Assembly (NCBI GenBank): GCA_036924085.1
Contig: JAVGWX010000005.1
Coordinates: 76,232,547-76,296,546 of the forward strand
Length of the DNA: 64,000 nucleotides
Source of the DNA: Ariolimax columbianus
Lineage: Eukaryota; Mollusca; Gastropoda; Stylommatophora; Arionidae
Direction: 5' to 3'
Part shown: piece by piece, positions 43,426 to 54,650 of the stretch
Position numbering within the stretch: the first letter of the stretch is position 1
Layout: each line of letters begins with the position of its first letter
Position numbers and translations under genes: made by a program
The notes under the pieces: generated by a model
What the model was told of the DNA's origin: nothing
Seen by the model: the letters and a program-made list of their open reading frames with translations, nothing else
The model's database searches: none

Positions 43426-44135
43426 GAAGCAATGACAGATCTGACAGCAGACATTGATGCCTCAAACGTCGTGGCTTGATGCTGGTTTTAAAAACAAGTG
43501 GCAAATGTCCCACAGAACCGACTTCATTGCACCTGGACGCACTCACGAGCTTAGTCCCTGTAATTGCTGAAAGTACTGACAACAGAGCATAGACTTCAAA
43601 GCTCCTAGTGTTGTCTCAAATTTTCACCTGACTTCGTCATGTAGCCATTTAGGGTCGATTGAGAGAAGCAGTCATACCATGACTGTCAAACCTGGCCTGT
43701 CAAGCCGAGCACGACTTGCATTGAAGATGTCTCTTTAGGACAGTAAACTAAGCTTAAAACACTTATGCCACACATACTGTCAAGAAATGACCGCCTCTGT
43801 AAAGTTAACACCGCAGTCTATGAACCCAGTAAACCACTGACTGGAGAACTGTATCATCAATAGTCGGTTACGCTTGACGCGGCGTCTGAGAACTATTGAA
43901 ACAACCGCTTCTACACAGTTCACTTTTTTTCTGAAATAGATTGAACGCATGAGTGTGGTTCTGGATAGCAGTGACGCCGGTTCTTGAAATAGCAAAGCTA
44001 TATTACGACCTGCATAGCAACGTAAATTGTTTATGTAACAGTTGCCCGTATTACTGAGGCAGACTTATTTAGCTGATTCATTCTGAACATCCAGCTTAAG
44101 ATGATATTGTGTGGTATATTCTTTCTAAAGGATCG
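43426..44135. other. Unassigned DNA
   Basis: Nothing recognised. Confidence 0.5.
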
Positions 44136-44925
44136 GTCTAGCATGGCTACTATAAGATAGGGTAGCTGATCTTGTGCCCAACATGATTACTTCAGGATTG
44201 GATAGCTGAACCGGTATCCAACATGGTTACTATAGGTTAGGATGGCTGAACCTGTGTCCAACATGGTTAATATAGGTTAGGATAGCTAAACCTGTGTCCA
44301 ACATGGTTAATATAGAAAAGAGTAACCAAACTTGTGTCCAATATGGCTTCTATAGGGTAGAAAACTTTTGTCCAACATGGTTTCTATAGGTTATGATAGC
44401 TGAACATGTGTCTAACATGGTTACTATAAGATAGAGTAAGCAACCTTGTGTCCAATATGGTTTCTACAGATTAGGATAGCCGAATTTGTGTCCAATATGG
44501 TTTCTATAGATTACGATAGCCGAATTTGTGTCCAATATGGTTTCTATAATGTCGGATAGCCGAATTTGTGTCCAATATGGTTTCTAAATTATAGAAGCTG
44601 TGTCCAACATGGTTTAGAAATGATAGGATAGCCGATAGTATGTCCAACATGGTTTCTGAAGGGCGGGATAGCCAGCTTTTTGTCCAATATGGTTTTTGTA
44701 GGGCGGAATAGCCAGCTTTTTGTCCAATATGGTTTCTATAATGTCGGATAGCCGAATTTGTGTCCAATATGGTTTCTAAATTATAGAAGCTGTGTCCAAC
44801 ATGGTTTAGAAATGATAGGTTAGCCGATAGTATGTCCAACATGGTTTCTGAAGGGCGGGATAGCCAGCTTTTTGTCCAATATGGTTTTTGAAGGGCGGGA
44901 TAGCCAGCTTTTTGTCCAACTTTCT
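44136..44925. repeat. About 40-bp minisatellite with 192-bp higher-order repeat
   Basis: Units carry GTGTCCAATATGGTTTCTAT then AGGTTAGGATAGCCGAA. The marker ATAATGTCGG at 44546 recurs at 44738, with matching neighbours on both sides, giving a 192-base duplication. Confidence 0.92.
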
Positions 44926-45037
44926 TTTTTCGTCTCGTAAAAGACGACTATGCTCTGATATTTGTTCCACTAGAGTAGTGGAAGGCTGGAATTGCAGTAT
45001 TCAAAATGGCAGATGTGTCTAAGACTACCCTTAAGTT

Positions 45038-48000
45038 CTGTAAATCCATCTGGATGATCCTTAGAAGGTGGTGCCAGATAAATCCATCTGGATGATCCTT
45101 AGAAGGTGGTGCCAGATAAATCCATCTGGATGATCCTTAGAAGGTGGTGGCAGATAAATCCATCTGGATGATCCTTAGAAGGTGGTGCCAGATAAATCCA
45201 TCTGGATTATCCTTAGAATGAAGTGCCAGATAAATCCATCTGGATGATCCTTAGAAGGTGGTGCCAGATAAATCCATCTGGATGATCCTTAGAAGGTGGT
45301 GCCAGATAAATACATCTGGATGATCCTTAGAAGGTGGTGCCAGATAAATCCATCTGGATGTTCCTTAGAAGGTGGTGCCAGATAAATCCATCTGGATGAT
45401 CCTTAGAAGGTGGTGATAGATAAATCCATCTGGATGATCCTTAGAAGGTGGTGCCAGATAAATCCATCTGGATGATCCTGAGAAGGTGGTGCCAGATAAA
45501 TCCATCTGGATGATCCTTAGAAGGTGGTGCCAGATAAATCCATCTGCATGATCCTGAGAAGGTGGTGCCAGATAAATCCATCTGGATGATCCCGAGAAGG
45601 TGGTGCCAGATAAATCGATATGGATGATCCTGAGAAGGTAATGCCAGATAAATCCATCTGGATGATCCTGAGAAGGTGGTGCCAGATAAATCCATCTTGA
45701 TGATCCTTAGAAGGAGGTGCCAGATAAATCAATCTGGATGATCATTAGAAGGTGGTGCCAGATAAATCCATCTGGATGATCCAGAGAAGGTGGTGCCAGA
45801 TAAATCCATCTGGATGATCCTGAGAAGGTGGTGCCAGATAAATCCATCTGGATGATCCTTAGAAGGTGGTTGCAGATAAATCCATCTGGATGATCCTGAG
45901 AAGGTGGTGCCAGATAAATCCATCTTGATGATCCTTAGAAGGAGGTGCCAGATAAATCAATCTGGATGATCATTAGAAGGTGGTGCCAGATAAATCCATC
46001 TAGATGATCCAGAGAAGGTGGTGCCAGATAAATCCATCTGGATGATCCTGAGAAGGTGGTGCCAGATAAATCCATCTGGATGATCCTGAGAAGGTGGTGC
46101 CAGATAAATCCATCTGGATGATCCTTAGAAGGTGGTGCCAGATAAATCCATCTGCATGATCCTGAGAAGGTGGTGCCAGATAAATCCATCTGGATGATCC
46201 CGAGAAGGTGGTGCCAGATAAATCCATATGGATGATCCTGAGAAGGTAATGCCAGATAAATCCATCTGGATGATCCTGAGAAGGTGGTGCCAGATAAATC
46301 CATCTTGATGATCCTTAGAAGGAGGTGCCAGATAAATCAATCTGGATGATCATTAGAAGGTGGTGCCAGATAAATCCATCTGGATGATCCAGAGAAGGTG
46401 GTGCCAGATAAATCCATCTGGATGATCCTGAGAAGGTGGTGCCAGATAAATCCATCTGGATGATCCTTAGAAGGTGGTTGCAGATAAATCCATCTGGATG
46501 ATCCTGAGAAGGTGGTGCCAGATAAATCCATCTTGATGATCCTTAGAAGGAGGTGCCAGATAAATCAATCTGGATGATCATTAGAAGGTGGTGCCAGATA
46601 AATCCATCTAGATGATCCAGAGAAGGTGGTGCCAGATAAATCCATCTGGATGATCCTGAGAAGGTGGTGCCAGATAAATCCATCTGGATGATCCTGAGAA
46701 GGTGGTGCCAGATAAATCCATCTGGATGATCCTGAGAAGGTAGTGCCAGATAAATCCATCTGGATGATCCTTAGAAGGTGGTGCCAGATAAATCCATCTG
46801 GATGATCCTTAGATGGTGGTGCCAGATAAATCCATCTGGATGATCCTTAAAAGGTGGTGCCAGATAAATCCATCTGGATGATCCTTAGAAGGTGGTGCCA
46901 GATAAATCCATCTGGATGATCCTAAGAAGGTGGTGCCAGATAAATCCATCTGGATGATCCTTAGAAGGTGGTGCCAGATAAATCCATCTGGATGATCCTT
47001 AGAAGGTGGTGCCAGATAAATCCATCTGGATGATCCTTAGAAGGTGGTGCCAGATAAATCCATCTGGATGATCATTAGAAGGTGGTGCCAGATACATCCA
47101 TCTGGATGATCCTTAGAAGGTGGTGCCAGATAAATCCATCTGGATGATCTTTAGAAGGTGGTGCCAGATAAATCCATCTGGATGATCCTTAGAAGGTGGT
47201 GCCAGATAAATCCATCTGGATGATCCTGAGAAGGTGGTGCCAGATAAATCCATCTGGATGATCCTTAGAAGGTGGTGCCAGATAAATCCACCTGGATGAT
47301 CCTGAGAAGGTGGTGCCAGATAAATCCATCTGATGATCCTGAGAAGGTGGTGCCAGATAGATCCATCTGGATTATCCTGAGAAGGTGGTGCCAGATAAAT
47401 CCATCTGCATGATCCTGAGAAGGTGGTGCCAGATAAATCCCTCTGGATGATCCTTAGAAGGTGGTGCCAGATAAATCCATCTGGATGATCCTGAGAAGGT
47501 GGTGCCAGATAAATCCATCTGGATGATCCTTAGAAGGTGGTGCCAGATAAATCCATCTTAATGATCCTGAGAAGGTGGTGCCAGATAAATCCATCTGGAT
47601 GATCCTGAGAAGGTGGTGCCAGATAAATCCATCTGGATTATCCTGAGAAGATGGTGCCAGATAAATTTATCTGGATGATCCTTAGAAGGTGGTGCCAGAT
47701 AAATCCATCTGGATGATCCTGAGAAGGTGGTGCCAGATAAATCCATCGGGATGATCCTTAGAAGGTGGTGCCAGATAAATCCATCTGGATGATCCTGAGA
47801 AGGTGTTGCCAGATAAATCCATCTGGATGATCCTTAGAAGGTGGTGTCAGATAAATCCATCTGGATGATCCTTAGAAGGTGGTGCCAGATAAATCCATCT
47901 GGATGATCCTTAGAAGGTGGTGCCAGATAAATCCATCTGGATGATCCTGAGAAGGTTGTGCCAGATAAATCCATCTGGATGATCCTTAGAAGGTGGTGCC

Positions 48001-48232
48001 AGATAAATCCATCTGGATGATCCTGAGAAGGTGGTGCCAGATAAATACACCTGGATGATCCTGAGAAGGTGGTGCCAGATAAATCCATCTGGATGATCCT
48101 TAGAAGGTGGTGCCAGCTAAATCCATCTGGATGATCCTGAGAAGGTGGTGCCAGATAAATCCATCTGGATGATCCTGAAAAGGTGGTGCCAGATAAATCC
48201 ATCTGGATGATCCTGAGAAGGTGGTGCCAGAT
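45038..48232. repeat. 38-bp satellite, about 84 units, 3.2 kb
   Basis: Units read TGGTGCCAGATAAATCCATC then TGGATGATCCTTAGAAGG, with a main CTGAG/CTTAG variant. The inverted pair ATCC-ATCT-GGAT lies in every unit. Rare variants (CTGCATGATCC, TCCCGAGAAGG, AATCAATCTGG, TAGATGATCCAG) show that roughly 45470-46030 is duplicated at 46078-46640, an offset of 608 bases or 16 units. Identity between most units is high, so homogenisation is recent. Frames through it repeat WIYLAPPS-type peptides and are artefacts. Confidence 0.97.
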
Positions 48233-48424
48233 TTCTTCCCTGGTTTATCTATCAGACTTTAATTTGGGTATGAGTAGTAAAATTGTGGGCGGTTTCTTTC
48301 TTGCGGTTTCCTAAGACTTGGGAAGATACAGCTCTGGGGCATTCAGGCTTTTCCGTATGACATTTAGTCTATCTGGCATTAGATGATGGCGATGGGTAGG
48401 GCAGGGTTGTGTAAAGAATAGTAT

Positions 48425-48715
48425 CTCATTGTAAGAGGAAATCACTTCCTTGTAGAGTAGGATGATCTGGGTCATATTTGGTTCCACCGGCCCTCATTTT
48501 AAGAGGAAATCACTTCCTAGTAGAGTAGGATGATGTGGGTCATATTTTGTTCCACTGGCCCTCATTGTAAGAGGAAATCACTTCCTAGTAGAGTAGGATG
48601 ATCAGGGTCATATTTGGTTCCACCGGCCCTCATTGCAAGAGGAAATCATTTCCTAGTAGAGCAAGATGATCGGGACGATATTTGTTTTTACCGACCCTCA
48701 AGTGTGAATCCAAGA
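48425..48715. repeat. 68-bp minisatellite, 4 units
   Basis: AAGAGGAAATCACTTCCT recurs at about 48433, 48501, 48569 and 48637, followed by GTAGAGTAGGATGATC. Confidence 0.92.
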
Positions 48716-49149
48716 GTCTGCTGGTGTACGACATCCCTCACGACCTCCCTCTGGTCAGCGTTTTTTACTGACCTGTCAAATTACCTGGACTAATATGAAA
48801 GGGTGTCACCCTTAAACATTGCACACGGTTGCTGACAGAAGAGATCGTTAAACGTAATAACGGCCTAGAAGACATGAACTGGGCCAGCCTGGTGTATTAG
48901 TTAGGTCGCATCGAGGGTCAATAATGGGATAGCGACCAGAACAGTTAAAGAAAGCAGCGTCAGGCTATTGTACGCAAGCTGGCAAGAAATAATGACAGTC
49001 AAAATGGAGGAAATCCGTGGATCTAATGGTAAGGCCCGCAGACCAGGTAGATCAAATCAGCGAGCTTGGAATGAGAACGATGTCAGGGCAAATACAAGCA
49101 ACAGTGGAAGTTCATGTCACAGAGCTGCTGACAAAATGAAGAAATTGAA
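48716..49149. other. Unassigned DNA with an 80-codon frame
   Basis: The plus-strand frame 48968-49210 has no recognised domain. It may be the eroded 5' part of the RTE relic that follows. Confidence 0.35.
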
Positions 49150-49365
49150 CATTTGCAGTCCATTCCAAGTAAATCTTCTCCTGATTGAGAACGAGATGGG
49201 CATGATATAGTGGACATACTGGGAGACTATTCGAAGTAAAACGTCTCCTGATTGAGAAGGAGGTGGACATGATATAGTGGACGTAATGGGAGATTATTCC
49301 AAGTAAAACGGTTCCTGATTGAGAAGGAGATGGACATGATATAGTAGACGTAATGGGAGACTATG
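49150..49365. repeat. About 71-bp repeat, 3 units
   Basis: Units read AAGTAAAACGTCTCCTGATT then GAGAAGGAGGTGGACATGAT and ATAGTGGACGTAATGGGAGA. Confidence 0.88.
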
Positions 49366-51560
49366 AACAAAGACGAACTGCACAAGATAATTTCAACACC
49401 CAAACAGGAGAAAGATTAATATACTCAAGGAGAGAAGATAACGAATATGACTGTCTTGGTTTCCTCATATGGAAAAGAGCATCCATTGCTCAATTTAAAA
49501 ACACCCCCGTTAACGATCATATTCTGACCATCAGATTAAATAAGACAACATACACATCACAATAATGGAAGTCTATGTACCAACAACAGTAACAGAAGAA
49601 GAAGAAACAGTAAAGTTCAATTAACAAATTGCAAGAGACCAAACAAAAGTCGAGAAAATGGGAATTGAACACGAAAATAGAAAGAAAGAAAATAAAAGAA
49701 GAGAACTAGTTGGAGCTCATCTGTTTGAGACACAAATTAAGGAAAACAAATTCATAAAATTATGTTTGAGACACAAATTAAGGAAAACAAATTCATGAAA
49801 TTATGACTAGAAAATAAACTCTCAATGGTAAACACCATTTTTTTAATCTCACCCTTAATGGCTCTGCGTATGGTCTTCATAAGACAACATAGAAATCAAA
49901 TAGATTAAGTTCTAACATCACAATGATGGAGATCAAGTGCATCGTCCACGAAGACACTAGGTGGTGCTGATTGTAACTGGGACTATCAACTATTAGTTGC
50001 GGACTTCAAGATAAGACTGACAAATATGTTGAAGAGCACAAGACCTACGCTCTGTGATTTCACTGTTATACCACTTTAACCAATATACATCACATAAGTT
50101 AACAATAAATTTGAAGTGCTTATGGCAGTGCAGACAAACATGACCCCCGATGAACTGATCCCAAAGGCAAGGCATATTCTCATCTGATCTGCGAATAATA
50201 TGATTCGGTGAAAATAACACAAAAACTATAGTTATTTCTTTACTTTACTTTACTTTTATCTTTCCAGTGATGCAGTACAGCGCGAGGCCAGCTGAAGGTC
50301 TCGCACTTGGGATAGTACATTCTAGCATAGCAATGTCACAGAAAAGAAACTGAGACTCACAGAACAACGGAAACAATTCAGACGACATAACTCAGTCGGA
50401 ATAGAACTTAGTAGCACAAAATACAGAAATAGCTCACGAGAAATCAGAATTTAAATTAGGAAGAATTAGAAACAATACGCAATTAGCACATCTAGTAAAA
50501 TAAACAAAAAGATACATTGACAGAAAAATTAAGAAGATGCGTTCAAAGAAATTCGAACACTAACTGGCGAGTTGAAACAGTCATTGCGTGTAATCAACAA
50601 TGAAGAGGGTAATGCACGGACAAAAAGCAAAGCTGTACGTGAGAGATGGAAAGAAGAACATAACGCTTAAGAACGAGGAAAAAGAACCAAAACTTAAAAT
50701 ATATGAAGCTCTCTCAGCATTTTAAGGCTTGAAAGAAGGAAAATCACCAAGATGTGACGATATACCGACTGCATTCGTACAAGCATGAAGGGAAGCCAGT
50801 GTTAGACTTTACCGTACACTAAGTAAGAAGATCTGGAACTGTGCCATGTGGTTCAAAGCATAGAAAAGATATATTTATATCGCACTTTCTTGGAAAGGGG
50901 ACCTGAAGCGATGCACTAACTATCGAACCATTGTTTTAATTTAATTATCCAAGCAAAATCACTTTGTGAATCGTTATGAAGAGAGTATAACGGAAATTAA
51001 ATTTGTAATTACATGAGGCACAGACAAGTTTCAGACAAGACAAAAGCAAGAGGAATCGCATCCTTAACATGAGAAGTATCATACAAATGCAGGAAGTACA
51101 ATATAGACATACACACTTGCTTCATAGATTACACATAGGCTTTTTCCTGTATGTAACACCAACTTTCTAGAAACATCATGAGATATATGGGGTTCAAAGG
51201 GCATCTGATTCACTTAATCAAAACTTTATATACCACGCGAAAGAGGTAACTGTCAGAAAAACTGGCAAAACATGAGATTGGTTTGATGCGCAAAAGGAAG
51301 TAAAATAAGCATACATACTCTACCCTTATCTATTCAACATATATGTAGAAATGTAGAGGCCGTTATGAGAAATGTCACTAGAGCAATATTACGAAATATA
51401 TCGATGCAATTGAAATCGGTGGAAACAATACCAGAACGTAGATTTGCAGACGACACAATTATTTTCTGATAGATTGAGGAGGGATTAGAACATATGATCA
51501 TGTCTGTTAAACATCATGCAGTACAATATATGTTAGTGGTACGCAAAGACAATCTGGGCC
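49366..51560 (+). pseudogene. RTE/BovB-like LINE ORF2 relic
   Basis: In order: part of an APE endonuclease (EYDCLGFLIWKRASIAQFKN, NDHILTIRLN, then MEVYVPTT near 49360-49600), a long degraded linker, then the reverse transcriptase. The latter shows LKEGKSPRCDDIPTAFVQA (50730-50786), RLYRTLSKKIWNCAMWFKA, KGDLKRCTNYRTIVLI, CFIDYT (51117) and FADDTIIF (51443-51466). The GKSP-CDDIP and CFIDY motifs are characteristic of RTE/BovB ORF2. Dozens of stops and shifts show great age. Neither a tail nor a target duplication was found. Confidence 0.75.
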
Positions 51561-51660
51561 AGTGACGATGACACGTGCAAGACCACAGTTAATGCCATAG
51601 TCCCAGGTTCATGCACGACAGATGTAATGGAGGCGAAGCGCATCAGCCAGGAGTTGCACT

Positions 51661-51955
51661 GATAGCCCCAGGAACGACTCCTTGATCAGTGCGGTCTTTC
51701 AAGAGCTCACCTTACGCCAGCATCAGGCAATACATACTGACCAAGGCCCTACCTATCGCCCACCTCGCGCTCATGGAAACATGTTTCTGTCGTCAGTCAG
51801 ACCAGGGTGAATGGATTCGATATTCTGATCCACGCAGTGACGAACTTACTGAGCTGCCTCGTATTGCACTACAGCAAGGAGGATCTATGTTCACATTCTC
51901 AAAGACGCCTTTGAATGCAAGAAGAGTCATTGCACTATGTTACAAAATAACCGCC
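51661..51955 (-). other. Exon-like module, copy 4, with one core-satellite unit
   Basis: The minus strand reads AFKGVFENVNIDPPCCSAIR then GSSVSSSLRGSEYR, with a stop near 51793. GV-EV-ID--CCSA and GS-VSS match copies 1 and 3. On the plus strand ATTGCACTACAGCAAGGAGG (51867) matches ATTGCACTACAACAATGAGG at copy 1 (11021). One core unit, CATCAGGCAATACATACTGA plus CCAAGGCCCTACC, follows at 51718 on the module's downstream side. Confidence 0.42.
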
Positions 51956-52289
51956 GTCATAAGGTTATTGAACTCTACATGAGCGGTTTCCAAAACAAAA
52001 CAAAAAAACACACAACCAAACGCCCATCCAAACGCACAACCAAATTTATAATAAAGACATTCGTTAGCTGGGTTACATTCATTCGTCTTCTTCAGCCTTC
52101 GCTTCGAGAAGAACGTTTAGAATGTGTATCGTAGTTCACAGTGAGGTTGGGATATCTGCGCCTTTCGACAAATCCGATTTCAGCTGATTTTTTAGTACCG
52201 GTTTTGCCTTTCCAGTGCAATCCCTATCCCTTGGCCAGACTAGATTAGTGCAGCATTTTTCCGGGACCGCAACTTTGAGATGAAATAAG
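51956..52289. other. Unassigned DNA
   Basis: Nothing recognised. Confidence 0.5.
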
Positions 52290-52356
52290 GTCTTGGTCAG
52301 CTATGGTTAGGTGAGTCTAATACAAGCTGCCAGCTATGGTTAGGTGAGCCTGATAC
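52290..52356. repeat. 33-bp satellite, left remnant
   Basis: Two units of CAGCTATGGTTAGGTGAGCC-TGATACAAGCTGC type lie directly left of the LINE insertion. Confidence 0.88.
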
Positions 52357-53518
52357 CTCTTCTTCTTCTTCTTCTTCTTCTTCTTCTTCTTCTTCTTCTT
52401 CGTACGCTGTCAGACGTCAACTTGGATTTGTTCGAAGAAGGCAGCTGTCATCCTGAGGCTGTCGACACTGCCATAGAGCTTGTCTAGTGTTGGCACTGGT
52501 GATGGCCACATGTGCTTTCTCTGGTCCTCGTATGTCGGGAAATTTTGCAGCAGATGTTCAGCGGTCATTTTCCTTGTACCACAAGTGCAATCGTCAGAGC
52601 CAAATATCCTCAGTTTATTGAATAGGTGGTACCTCAGTCTGTTGTGGCCTGTGCTGAGTCTGAAGACCACGACCTGCTCTTTTCTGTTCAGCTGGTAGTA
52701 GGGCATTATTTTTTGTGTAGACAGTATGTTCTGTTTCCAAATTGGCCATGTATCTGGCCCTAATAAACCTTTTGGACTCTTCGTAGGTCACACTAGAATC
52801 TGGTTGTGGTAGTCTTGCACATTCTTTTGCCAGTCTGTTTGCCTCCTCGTTGCCTTGGATGTTACAGTTGGATGGAACCCACTGTACCAATACTCTTTTT
52901 GGTGCGGACAGCTGGCATAGTTGACAGAGTACTGCTCTTAAATCATTAAGTTCAGTATTTTTCTAGCTTTTTAGTGCTGTAACCACGGCCAGGGCATCTG
53001 TAAACAGGAATATCTGGCTTTCATTGCTTTCGCCTGTCAGCATTGCTTCTACCGCAGCTCTCAGCCTCCACTCTGAAATTGCTTGAGTATTTTCCAGTTG
53101 CCACTGACAGTGTTATTTTCTACCACTGGGTAGGCTCGGGAATACCCCTGCCCCTCCGTTCTGTGTTGTGTTTGTTACAGAACCGTCGGTGTATGCATGG
53201 ATCCATTCTATGCTTAGGTACACTTCCGTTATGTACCCCTGGGTTATGTCTTTTCTGCCAGTTCTTGTTTCCGATACCTGGTATATTTTCTACCACCTCC
53301 GGAATGATATGCTGCTTCCATGTGGGTTTGCGTACAGTAGGAATGGACTTTGGTGTTGTTATGGTGTTCATAGGGTTATCGCTCACGTTTGCTTTGGCAA
53401 TTTCTGCAAAGTTTCTCCGCTTTAGTTTCCCATTTCCAAATCTATTTAGTCTCTGATGCATTGGATGGTCTGTCCGTCTTCTGAGTTTCTCTGCTTGCTG
53501 CTGGGCTCTGCAGTATCT
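52357..53518 (-). mobile_element. I-type LINE family A, copy A3, inserted in the 33-bp satellite
   Basis: A 1.16-kb 5'-truncated copy. The long (GAA)n tail is at 52357-52400. Minus-strand pieces give the linker (LRRRTDHPMHQRLN), RNase H and the C-terminus with CTCGTRKMTAEHLLQN. Near the RNase H end WVPSNCNIQGNEEANRLAKE has N in place of the conserved H and final D, and stops and shifts occur elsewhere. It is dead. Satellite TGAGCCTGAT at 52346 and TGACCCTGAT at 53526 border it and may be its target duplication, but the repeat unit itself supplies that sequence. Confidence 0.87.
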
Positions 53519-53750
53519 TCTCTCTGACCCTGATGCAAGCTGCCAGCTATGGTTAGGTGACCCTGATGCAAGCAGTCAGCTATGGTTAGGTGACCCTGAT
53601 GCAAGCTGTCAGCTATGGTTAGGTTACCCTGATACAAGCTGCCAGCTATGGTTAGGTGAACCTGATGCAAGCTGCCAGCTATGGTTAGGTGAACCTGATG
53701 CAAGCTGCCAGCTATGGTTAGGTGAACCTGATACAAGCTGCCAGTTATGA
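53519..53750. repeat. 33-bp satellite, right part, about 7 units
   Basis: Units read GATGCAAGCTGCCAGCTATG-GTTAGGTGAACCT. Continues the array cut by copy A3. Confidence 0.94.
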
Positions 53751-54199
53751 GTCGCAGGTTGCTGTTAGCTGATGCAATTAATTGATATTCTAAATAATCA
53801 CCACAATAACACACCAATAATCACGTGCAACTGACTGCACAATTGACACTATCATTCATAAGCTGGGTAAACAATTATTTTCAAACTGACGTTTCATTCA
53901 TAAAAATATGTTCATCCTATAGCATTCAGCCGATACATCAATATATTGGCAAAGGAATATTTTTTCCGAAATCCGATAAATCAGCTTTGGCGACTGCGTA
54001 CAGAACTTCGCATCTTTCGCCTATTCCACATTATCCTCTACGTCAGTATGTGAGGAAGCCAACAATATAATGTATGCGTCCCAATCTTTTGCAAAGTTGT
54101 ACCAATACGGGCCTAAGTCTTTAGTCAGTCCATCTCGCTATCGCTTGGAAAACAGCAGGTAGGAAGAAATCGGATTCTCGGAAACCGCCGCCTATTTCG
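53751..54199. other. Unassigned DNA
   Basis: Nothing recognised. Confidence 0.45.
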
Positions 54200-54650
54200 A
54201 GTTTCGGTGCATATGGTGCAAAATGGCGACGGAATCGATATGGGTGCTGGAATGAGCCAATACCATATTGAAGGTGTCGATTTCATCATTGTTAGTCAAC
54301 ATGTCAAAAACGTCATATCTGTCCACATAATCAGCTCACGGCTTGCAACATTGTCTATTCATGTTCAAAGCCAGAAAAAACCACTTCTCATTAACCAATG
54401 TTACGTAAACCTCCCATAATAGTTATGAGGATGATAATGTCGATTCGTTCTATGAAGACCTTGAACAGCTCTTACGCCTCCCTGCCTGTAAAAAGATTAT
54501 TCTCGATGACTTCAACGCCAACACTGGCTCCAAACAAATAAACGATCACTGGTGGGAAGATTTCTCCGACGACCGGAGTTATGATAAAGGAGTGAACGTC
54601 TAGCCATCTTCGCAGAAACCAGCAATATGTTAGTGATTAACACTTTGTAA
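54200..54650 (+). pseudogene. LINE endonuclease fragment
   Basis: Two frames in succession give VQSQKKPLLINQCYVNLP (54369-54419), then FYEDLEQLLRLPACKKIILD-DFNANTG (54450-54530), then RLAIFAETSNMLVINTL. FYEDLE followed by IILGDFNA-G is the signature of APE-type LINE endonucleases; here the glycine of GDFNA is replaced by D. At least two frame changes. Reverse transcriptase not found downstream. Probably RTE-type. Confidence 0.65.

Noticed and set aside
45038..48232. CRISPR-like array of 38-bp repeats
   Set aside because: Units are directly contiguous with no variable spacers, in eukaryotic DNA. It is a satellite.
52376..52400. (TTC)n run as an independent microsatellite
   Set aside because: It is the GAA tail of LINE copy A3.
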